Shown here in pieces: positions 26,072 to 32,581 of a stretch of DNA of 64,000 nucleotides. Origin of the DNA: Roseiarcus sp963806935 (lineage in GTDB: Bacteria; Pseudomonadota; Alphaproteobacteria; Rhizobiales; Beijerinckiaceae); the NCBI GenBank assembly GCA_963806935.1, contig CAWEAT010000022.1, positions 1 to 64,000 of the forward strand, written 5' to 3'. Under the pieces are notes generated by a model, which was given only the letters and a program-made list of their open reading frames with translations, ran no database searches and was not told where the DNA came from. The position numbers and the translations under genes are program-made. Position 1 is the first letter of the stretch; each line of letters begins with the position of its first letter.

Positions 26072-26407
26072 ATGGCCCAAGACGATCCACTTAAGGACGT
26101 ATTGAGTATGCTCACCACGGAGCAGATTTATACATTAAGGACAGCTCTCGGCCAGCATGCCGCACCGTCCGCCGGTCGCAAGGTGCTCTCGGAACAACAG
26201 ATCAATACGTTAAAGAGCGAGGCTGCCAACTACCGTCAAGCCCAAAAGCAAGCGGCGGAAGCGATTGGCGTGCTTTGGAACGCCCGCCTGGACTTGGCCA
26301 TCAACTCGGGCGATGTCGATGGCATCAATAAAGTGATGACGCGCCCAGTCGCGTTCTACGACAATTGCAGTTGCGGGGGTGGAGGAGGCGGAACCTCATA
26401 TTGGTAG
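26072..26407 (+). CDS. Candidate RiPP precursor 2 (YDNC-x-C plus Gly-rich tail)
   Basis: A 111-residue paralogue of the 25633-25953 product, sharing MAQDDPLK, the EQ(I/L)-LRTAL helix, the KVLSE, SEAANY and GVLWNARLDLAI blocks and the RPVA-x-YDNC-x-C ending. It then adds six glycines and TSYW at the very C-terminus. The Gly run, aromatic end and Cys pair occur only in the tail, as expected of a modified core peptide. The radical SAM gene begins 46 bases downstream. This is a candidate precursor; the leader family is not one I can name. Confidence 0.62.
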   Translation: MAQDDPLKDVLSMLTTEQIYTLRTALGQHAAPSAGRKVLSEQQINTLKSEAANYRQAQKQAAEAIGVLWNARLDLAINSGDVDGINKVMTRPVAFYDNCSCGGGGGGTSYW

Positions 26408-26453
26408 CCGGCCACATTCAAGGCCAAGATTCCCAGGAATTGCGAGCGTTCAG

Positions 26454-27824
26454 ATGGCCCGTGTTCTCTCCGATGACCAACTGGCGTGGTCGCCCTCCCG
26501 CTTCAACAAGTGCACCCAAGAGCCGGACGGCGCGCTGCTGCTCTACAACAGCCTCATGGGTGCGTTTGCGCGCGTCCCGAATTTCGAGGCGGCGCAAGTC
26601 CGGAAAGCGCTGGCCGAGGGTCTATCGGGGATGCCGACCGGTATCCTCGCCGAGCTTTGTTTCCACGGCTTTTTTGTCGTAAGCGGCGCCGACGAAGTCG
26701 GTGAGGTCGATCGGCTCTGCGCCGAGGAGCGAGTCGCGGCCCTCGAGAAGCTTCAGCTCGTGCTGTTGCCTAATGAGCAATGCAACTTCCGCTGCAAATA
26801 TTGCTCCCAGACTTTCGCGCGCAAGAAGATGCGCCGCGACGTCATCGAAGGTGTGGTGGCGCATGTCCGCAGCCGCGCGCCGTCACTCCGCAGTCTGTCG
26901 GTGGGTTGGTTTGGCGGCGAGCCGCTCACTGCGCCAGAAATTATCGATGAGGTCGCCGGACGTCTTCAGAGCATCTGCGAGGAGCATGGCGTCGACTACT
27001 CGAGCAGCATGACGACCAACGGGTATCTGCTTACGGAGCCGGTCGCCAGGATGCTGTTTCGACGAGAGGTCCGCGGGCTTCAGATCACCGTGGACGGCCG
27101 CCGCGAGGATCACGACCGGCTGCGCGTCCTCGGCGATGGCCACACCGGCACCTTCGACCGGATCTTCGCCAATCTCCGGATGCTGCGTGCGCTGGACGAG
27201 CAATTCAAGGTCGTGCTGCGGGTCAATTTCGACCGCCGGTCGGCGCCGCTTATGGATCCCTTTCTTGACCTCCTCGAGGCCGAATTCGCGCATGACGAGC
27301 GGTTCTGCATCGACTTTCATCCGGTGGGGCGCTGGGGCGGGCCGAACGATCCGCAGCTCGCGGTCTGCGGGCGTGATGAAGGACAGCTCAATTCCGTCGA
27401 CCTCGGCCGTCGCGCGATTTCACGCGGGTTGGACCCGGCCGGAGTTCGTGACAAGCTCTTGCCGGGCGGCAGCAAGTGCTACGCCGCGAAGCCGTATTCC
27501 TTCGTCATTGGCTCGGACGGCACCGTCTACAAATGCACGGTCGCCTTCGAAGATCCGCGCAACCACGTCGGCCGGATAACCGCGAGCGGAGAGCTGTTGC
27601 TCGACGCCGCCAAGCACGAGATGTGGATCGGCCAAGGGGCCGAAAAGGACTCCGGTTGCAGGTCCTGCTTCTTTTCGCCTTCCTGTCAGGGCAATGCGTG
27701 CCCGCTACATCGGATGGATACGGGCGCGCGTCCCTGCCCATCGATCAAGACGCAGATCGAAGGCGCGTTGCTCGCCGTTGCGGCCGAATCGAGCCCGCAG
27801 CGCTGCCACCACGAAGCGGTTTGA
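26454..27824 (+). CDS. Radical SAM/SPASM peptide maturase
   Basis: The ATG at 26454 gives 456 residues; a longer in-frame start would overlap precursor 2. Residues 15-95 resemble the N-terminal recognition-type domain of peptide-modifying radical SAM enzymes (LLLYNSLMGAFARV). The radical SAM cluster is C110-x3-C114-x2-C117 (EQCNFRCKYC), followed by GWFGGEPLT. The SPASM region has KCTVAF and a Cys-rich end (GCRSCFFSPSCQGNACPL, then RPCPSIK), enough for auxiliary Fe-S clusters. Such enzymes make thioether or C-C cross-links in precursor peptides. The two small genes upstream are the obvious substrates. The product is unknown. Confidence 0.87.
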   Translation: MARVLSDDQLAWSPSRFNKCTQEPDGALLLYNSLMGAFARVPNFEAAQVRKALAEGLSGMPTGILAELCFHGFFVVSGADEVGEVDRLCAEERVAALEKLQLVLLPNEQCNFRCKYCSQTFARKKMRRDVIEGVVAHVRSRAPSLRSLSVGWFGGEPLTAPEIIDEVAGRLQSICEEHGVDYSSSMTTNGYLLTEPVARMLFRREVRGLQITVDGRREDHDRLRVLGDGHTGTFDRIFANLRMLRALDEQFKVVLRVNFDRRSAPLMDPFLDLLEAEFAHDERFCIDFHPVGRWGGPNDPQLAVCGRDEGQLNSVDLGRRAISRGLDPAGVRDKLLPGGSKCYAAKPYSFVIGSDGTVYKCTVAFEDPRNHVGRITASGELLLDAAKHEMWIGQGAEKDSGCRSCFFSPSCQGNACPLHRMDTGARPCPSIKTQIEGALLAVAAESSPQRCHHEAV

Positions 27825-27827
27825 CAA

Positions 27828-28913
27828 ATGCGTGCTGCGTCGCCGCCGCTCGTGGAAGATCCGGACGCGGCTTCGAAGCTCGTCGCCTTCATGGGCGAAT
27901 TGACCGAGCCCCTTCTCGCCGACCGCGAACGCTACGAGTTCCTGGTTCTATTCTCGCTGCTTTCCGGCTTGGCGTTCGCCAAGCCGAAAGGCGCTGATCG
28001 AAGGGCCGCTTTGTGCTCCGACGGTACACCGCTCGAAATATCGCTTTCGCTCGACGACCAGGGACGCCACGCCTTGCGTTTCGTTTGCGACGTCGCTGCT
28101 GGAATGCCGGGCGAAGCGGAGAGCCAACGCGTGTGGCTTCGTGACCTGGCCGACAAGCTCGCGCCACAGTTCGAAGGCTCGCCCGAAACGCTCGACCGCC
28201 TGTTTGAGATGCACCTCAGGGGCGCGCCGGATTTATCGCGGTTCCGCGTCTGGTTCGGGGCGGGCGCCGCCCCCGACAGTCCGCGGGTCGGCATGCTCTA
28301 TTTTAATGCGGAATGGCTGTCGGCCGCCGACGTTGTGGACATACTCGCGCCGCATGTCCGGCCGCAGGACGCGCGCACGCTTCTCGACTGGCCGCGGGCC
28401 TGCGGCGCCGACTATAAGGGCGTCGCATATGATCTCGACTCCGGCGGGCTCCGCAAAGTGAAGCTCTATCTGCGTCCCGAGGTCGTCGGCGCCCGCAAGC
28501 TCGAGGCGATGCTGCGACACTTTCCGGGCGACGCGGGCCTGAGATTGCAGAGGCTGTTCAAAGAGGCTTTCAGCCCCGCCAACCGCCGGCGAAGCGGTAG
28601 CTTCCTCGTGGCGCTCGGTCTGCCGACGCGGTCGTCGACGCTCGAGGCCTCCGCATATTTCCATCTCGAAAGCTGGGGCGTGCAAGATTTCGCTGGCCTG
28701 GGGCCGATCCTCCGCCGTTCGCTCGGCGGCTGGGGCTTCGATCTCGAGAACAGCTTGTCGGCCGGACCGCGCGGCTGCGCTCCGACGCTGCTGTCTTTCA
28801 GCGTATCGGGCGAGCGTGAGCGGCTAGCGGTCTATTTCAAGCCTGCCATGGGCGAACGGCTGACCCGCGAATTCGCTAGGAGCGAACTGGCGGCTTCGCA
28901 GGTAAATTCTTGA
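27828..28913 (+). CDS. Predicted ABBA/DMATS-like aromatic prenyltransferase
   Basis: A 361-residue protein starting 3 bases after the radical SAM stop. Five segments look like paired beta-strands separated by helices: LEISLSLDDQGRHALRFVC, FRVWFGAG..RVGMLYFN, VAYDLDSGGLRKVKLYLRPE, SFLVALGL..ASAYFHLE, and LLSFSVSGERERLAVYFKP. Five alpha-beta-beta-alpha units are the hallmark of the PT-barrel of DMATS-type prenyltransferases. The K-x-Y-x-R/P motifs resemble their pyrophosphate-binding strands, and bacterial DMATS enzymes are about 370 residues. A Trp-rich candidate substrate lies in the next gene. I infer the family from pattern only, so an unrelated beta-rich protein remains possible. Confidence 0.5.
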   Translation: MRAASPPLVEDPDAASKLVAFMGELTEPLLADRERYEFLVLFSLLSGLAFAKPKGADRRAALCSDGTPLEISLSLDDQGRHALRFVCDVAAGMPGEAESQRVWLRDLADKLAPQFEGSPETLDRLFEMHLRGAPDLSRFRVWFGAGAAPDSPRVGMLYFNAEWLSAADVVDILAPHVRPQDARTLLDWPRACGADYKGVAYDLDSGGLRKVKLYLRPEVVGARKLEAMLRHFPGDAGLRLQRLFKEAFSPANRRRSGSFLVALGLPTRSSTLEASAYFHLESWGVQDFAGLGPILRRSLGGWGFDLENSLSAGPRGCAPTLLSFSVSGERERLAVYFKPAMGERLTREFARSELAASQVNS

Positions 28914-28958
28914 GCTACGGCCGATCTGGCCTCAACGGATATGAACTAGGAGGCGACG

Positions 28959-29486
28959 ATGCTGGATTTGAACGAGGTCAAGAACCAGACGCATATCAAT
29001 TCGGATGAGGTCACTCGCGAGGAGGCGGCGGAGATTTCGAGCGCGGAGAAATGGGCGCCGCACCTGAGCGACGGCCTCGACGCATTTGAAAGAGCGATTT
29101 TCAAGGTGGAACACCAGAAGTGGATGCAACTCCTCGCGAAGGCCTGGAGTGACGAGACGTTCAAGGAGCGTCTGATGCGCGACGCGCCTTCGGCGCTCAA
29201 GGAGTTCGGGATCAAGGCGCCTGCCGGAGTCGAGTTCCGGGTGGTGGAGAACACGGATAATGTCACCTACATTACGCTGCCGCCGATGCCGTCGGGCGGC
29301 GCTTCGAAACTGCCGGAGCAAGAGCTGGGAAGCCTCGCCGCCGGCTTTGCGTCATTCACGAGTTCCGCGCGCCTTCCTCAAACATGGGCCGACACCTGGA
29401 TAGCGACGACCGCGACGCGCCTAACAGAGTTGACGGGCTCGCATCGGTTGCCGCAGACATGGTCAGACACCTGGAAGCCGGACTGA
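28959..29486 (+). CDS. NHLP-type RiPP precursor with two tandem core repeats
   Basis: A 175-residue protein with a strong AGGAGG ribosome site. Residues about 50-129 match the nitrile-hydratase alpha-like leader (NHLP, proteusin) pattern: WSDETFKERLMRDAPSALKE, FGIKAPAGVEFRVVENT, YITLPPMPS, and the end ELGSLAAG where NHLP leaders are cut. The remaining tail carries RLPQTWADTW (138-147) and RLPQTWSDTW (163-172), spaced 25 residues apart. There is no catalytic nitrile hydratase context, so it is a peptide precursor. The W-A/S-D triplets fit the aromatic-x-Asp/Asn motif of cyclophane-forming radical SAM enzymes, and the Trp could be prenylated. Leader call firm, modification inferred. Confidence 0.8.
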   Translation: MLDLNEVKNQTHINSDEVTREEAAEISSAEKWAPHLSDGLDAFERAIFKVEHQKWMQLLAKAWSDETFKERLMRDAPSALKEFGIKAPAGVEFRVVENTDNVTYITLPPMPSGGASKLPEQELGSLAAGFASFTSSARLPQTWADTWIATTATRLTELTGSHRLPQTWSDTWKPD

Positions 29487-29523
29487 CCCCTGCCACGCGG
29501 CTTGGGCTCGGGGAGTCGTCAAG

Positions 29524-30834
29524 ATGCTCGAAGGCGACACATTCGGTTTCATGTTGGTCTTCGGGCTCAGTTCTCGATGCAACCTCGAATGTGTTTACTG
29601 CAACGCCAACGCAGGCCCGCACGGCTTTCGGCCGACGCTCGATCCCAGGATCGTCGAGAAATGGGTCGAGGCGTTCGGATCGTTCGAGCCGTCCATCATG
29701 TCCGTTCAGCTCCACGGCGGCGAGCCGCTCATGGCGGATCCGCCGGTTGAGCTTTACGCGGCCATAGTCCGCAATACGCTCGCCCGATTTCCGAACACGG
29801 CGCTCGACTATCTGGGCATCCAATCCAACGGTTCGGCGCTCAACGACCGGCGGGCCGACAATCTTGAGGCGGTCGGCCTGACAATCGACATTTCGATCGA
29901 CGGTCCGGCCTCGATCCACGACCGGCAGCGGCCGTCGCCGGGGCGTAGCAATCATCGCGAGGCGGTGCGGGCGCATAAACTGCTCCGCGCCCGCGGAAAA
30001 CATCCTGGCGTCATTGCCGTCGCCGCAGATCCCCGGAACGTCGTGCCGGCGGTCGAATTCTTCCTGGAAGAGGGATTTCGGGATGTGCGGATGAATGTGA
30101 TCCGTCCGGAAGGCCGGGCCCAGGGATTTACAGACTGGGACGATTCCGCCGTCATGCGTGAAATGGCCTCCGAATATTTCCGCGCCGCCAAGCTCATTTC
30201 CGAGCACAACCGGCGGCGGCCAGAAGCGCCGTTTTTTGAGTTCAACATGACGAGTTTAATGCAGATCCTTGCCGGTGAGAGCCGAAGATCAGACATGATG
30301 TACTGGTCGTTCCTGATCGACGATCGAGGGCGGTTGTGGTCGCATCCCTGCGGCTTCTATGGCGGCGAAGGATTGCGTCTGACCGACGATGGGCCGCCGA
30401 GCGCTGAAACTTTGCGCCGGGTGCTGGGGCTCGACAGGTACGCCCCAACGTCGCGCGCCGGCGTCGCCGACGCCATGCGGCGGCGCCTCGCGCAGTCGTC
30501 GTTCGGATCATGCCCGGAGTGCATGTCTCCGGATTTTTGCGTCCCCGTTTACGGGCGGCGAAACGATACCGACCACAAGAACCCCGTCTGCGTCTGGACG
30601 TCGACTCTCAGCGCGCATCTTGCGAAGTGGCTTCGCGACGATCCGGAAGCGGCGCGACGCATCGTTCCGGGTTCGAAGCGCGCTGCCGGCGATCAGAGTC
30701 CTGGAAGCTGTGGCGTCAGCGTGAAGCAATGGAAGCGATCGAACCAACGGTCCGCGCAATTCTGGACGACGTCGTGCTCAGGGACGACGGCGCGCAATTC
30801 ATCGACAACCTCGCCGACTGGATCGTGGTCCTGA
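29524..30834 (+). CDS. Second radical SAM/SPASM-like peptide maturase
   Basis: A radical SAM enzyme with the cluster C19-x3-C23-x2-C26 (SSRCNLECVYC) almost at the N-terminus and no recognition domain before it. It has SVQLHGGEPLM and SNGSALND strands, and a C-terminal Cys set (CPECMSPDFCVPVYG, then NPVCVW) like the FxsB/Xye/Grr-type enzymes that make three-residue cyclophanes. It follows the NHLP precursor by 37 bases. The last 45 codons look non-coding (SCGVSVKQWKRSNQRSAQFW), while another frame is coherent from about 30705, so the true C-terminus is probably shifted by an indel and extends to 30929. Confidence 0.83.
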   Translation: MLEGDTFGFMLVFGLSSRCNLECVYCNANAGPHGFRPTLDPRIVEKWVEAFGSFEPSIMSVQLHGGEPLMADPPVELYAAIVRNTLARFPNTALDYLGIQSNGSALNDRRADNLEAVGLTIDISIDGPASIHDRQRPSPGRSNHREAVRAHKLLRARGKHPGVIAVAADPRNVVPAVEFFLEEGFRDVRMNVIRPEGRAQGFTDWDDSAVMREMASEYFRAAKLISEHNRRRPEAPFFEFNMTSLMQILAGESRRSDMMYWSFLIDDRGRLWSHPCGFYGGEGLRLTDDGPPSAETLRRVLGLDRYAPTSRAGVADAMRRRLAQSSFGSCPECMSPDFCVPVYGRRNDTDHKNPVCVWTSTLSAHLAKWLRDDPEAARRIVPGSKRAAGDQSPGSCGVSVKQWKRSNQRSAQFWTTSCSGTTARNSSTTSPTGSWS

Positions 30835-30929
30835 GGAAGCGTCCACGGAAGGAGAAAGCAGGGTCTTCGTTCAGCTTGCCGTTCTGGCTCAACAGTTTCG
30901 GGATGCGGGCTGCAAGTCCGTCGCCGTGA
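30729..30929 (+). CDS. Small ORF or displaced C-terminus of the radical SAM enzyme
   Basis: Sixty-six codons from ATG at 30729 read MEAIEPTVRAILDDVVLRDD, then NLADWIVVLRKRPRKEK and LPFWLNSFGMR. Helical character and balanced composition indicate coding sequence. Either this is a separate small protein overlapping the end of the second radical SAM gene, or it is that gene's own C-terminus after a one-base slip near 30700. I slightly favour the second view because the other frame is poor over the same stretch. Confidence 0.45.
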   Translation: MEAIEPTVRAILDDVVLRDDGAQFIDNLADWIVVLRKRPRKEKAGSSFSLPFWLNSFGMRAASPSP

Positions 30930-31027
30930 GCCTCGCCGCACTGGCGCGAATCGGACTTCCGAACGCGAAGCCGCGAGGTCGAGGCCCGGGGACCGAACCG
31001 GCGTCATCGGAGGGGGCGCCGTTGAGA

Positions 31028-31903
31028 TCAGGCGCGAAACTGTTTCAGGATCGCAAAGTCATTCTCAAGTGCAAAGGCAGCCACGGCGCGGCAAGCAAGC
31101 AGGAAATCCGGCCACTCTCGTGCGCGTGTCGCAAGGATGCGCTGGATGAACTGTTCAATCGCGGCCGCGCGTCCCACGCGCCGACCAACATCCGGATCGT
31201 CGGGAAAGTGAGTTCCTTTGACGAAAGATCCCGTCATGTCGCCGATATGGAACACACCGGTAGATTGGCGGTCGACGACCCTGCGCCGGTGGTGCTCCAC
31301 CAGCGCGATCAGGTAGCCGCCATGCTCCCAAAAAAGACTGACGCCGGGGTTTCTGGCCACCAGCTCTTCGTCGAAATACGCCCGCACCGCTGGAAAAAAG
31401 CGAGCGCACCATTCGGGCCGCTGCCGTCGCCAGGTCAGGTTCAGGTCCTTGAACGCTTGTGTTCTGCCCCAGGCGTACCAGGGAGACAGCCAGCGGCCGA
31501 AAATCCATCCCCCGCTGAAGCTCGATGGAAAAATCCTGCCGCCGACAATGTTCGCGCCGTCGACGCCCGCGCTGCCTTGGATGTCTTCGATCCAATCCGG
31601 CTGCAAAAAGATCACGTCGGAATGGCAAACGAGAAAATAGGGGGTCTGCACGTGGTTTCGGATCGCCTCGTCGTAGGTCTCGCGTTCGACGTTGTCGAAG
31701 TCGTTGCCGGCGGACTTCAGCACAAGGTCGACCAGGCCCGAACTCTCGAGGTATTCGACCGTCCCATCGGTTGAGCCGTTGTCCCTGACGATGACGCGAA
31801 AAGGACTGTCCGTGCAGCATTTCATCGAACGAAGGCAAAGCTCGATGAGAAGGCGATTGTTGAAGGTCGGAATAATCACCGTCACGAGCGGATCTATTGT
31901 CAC
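31028..31903 (-). CDS. Family 2 glycosyltransferase
   Basis: A 291-residue GT-A-fold enzyme: LVTVIIPTFNNRLLIELCLR start, the nucleotide-binding DNGSTDGTVEYL, and the metal-binding D-x-D-like motif in VCHSDVIFLQPDW. There are no transmembrane helices, so it is cytoplasmic or peripheral. It lies on the opposite strand inside the candidate RiPP region. Sugar transfer to the peptide, as in glycocins, is possible but unsupported; it may equally act in cell-surface glycan synthesis. Confidence 0.83.
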   Translation of the reverse strand: MTIDPLVTVIIPTFNNRLLIELCLRSMKCCTDSPFRVIVRDNGSTDGTVEYLESSGLVDLVLKSAGNDFDNVERETYDEAIRNHVQTPYFLVCHSDVIFLQPDWIEDIQGSAGVDGANIVGGRIFPSSFSGGWIFGRWLSPWYAWGRTQAFKDLNLTWRRQRPEWCARFFPAVRAYFDEELVARNPGVSLFWEHGGYLIALVEHHRRRVVDRQSTGVFHIGDMTGSFVKGTHFPDDPDVGRRVGRAAAIEQFIQRILATRAREWPDFLLACRAVAAFALENDFAILKQFRA

Positions 31904-32003
31904 CTCGACAATCCCAGCAAAGAGCGAGAACTATATGCTCATCTCGGGCAACGTTGGCGCGCCGACTTGTGGCGGGCTCGACCTGTAAAAGGAGTAATCG
32001 AAG

Positions 32004-32565
32004 ATGGCTTCAGTAACAACGGGGTTAGACGGATCTCTCCGGCGAGTGGCCAATGGTCCGCGTCCTGCAGCGGTTCGCATCGGCGCAGCGCGCCTTGTTC
32101 GAGACCTATCAAATTGACACCATCCGACCCGGCGAATCCGTCGACGGGGGATATCAGCCCAGCGATTCTCTGGCAGAGGTCGCAGGGCGGCGGGGCGTTG
32201 ATGTTGCGGAGATGATCGAGCAAATCAAGAAAAGCCAAGAGATCGCGCAGCAGCTCGAAATTTCCGCTCGCGAGACTTCGCAATTGATGAAGGAAGGAAA
32301 GGTCGCCCTGCTGGACGTGCGATGTGCGGAGGCCTTCGCGGTCGCGAGCATTCCGGGAAGCAGGCTTGTTGACGAGCCGCTGGCCGAGGAAATCGTCGGG
32401 AGCTGGCCGAGGGAAACGCCGATAGTCCTGGTCTGCCATCATGGTGTTAGGACTGCGGATGCGGTCGAATATCTTCAGGGCTATGGCTTCGCGAATGTGA
32501 AGAGCCTGGCCGGCGGCATCGACGCCTGGTCGCGCGAGATCGATCCGGCGGTGCCGCGATATTGA
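32004..32565 (+). CDS. Rhodanese-domain protein
   Basis: The coherent frame is 32053-32565. Residues about 85-165 are a rhodanese domain with LLDVRCAEAFAVASIPGSRL and the catalytic Cys in VCHHGVRTADAVEYLQGYGF. The first 80 residues are helical (DVAEMIEQIKKSQEIAQQLE). The best ribosome site (AAAGGAG) precedes an ATG at 32004 in another frame, so the original protein probably began there (MASVTTGLDGSLRRVANGP) and an indel near 32053 separates the two parts. Rhodaneses carry persulphide sulphur. Supplying sulphur to Fe-S clusters or to the peptide is conceivable here. Confidence 0.78.
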
Positions 32566-32581
32566 TGCAGTGCGGATCGCC

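Noticed and set aside
26072..26407. Methanobactin precursor
   Set aside because: The protein has a C-x-C tail but is over 100 residues long, and no MbnB/MbnC (DUF692) genes are near; radical SAM enzymes are present instead.
28959..29486. Nitrile hydratase alpha subunit
   Set aside because: It lacks the metal-binding Cys-x-x-Cys-Ser-Cys motif, is shorter, has no beta subunit gene and carries a repeated tail; it is a leader-type relative.
31028..31903. Confident assignment of the glycosyltransferase to the RiPP pathway
   Set aside because: It is on the opposite strand with no coupling to the precursor genes; general glycosyltransferases are common, so the link is only positional.
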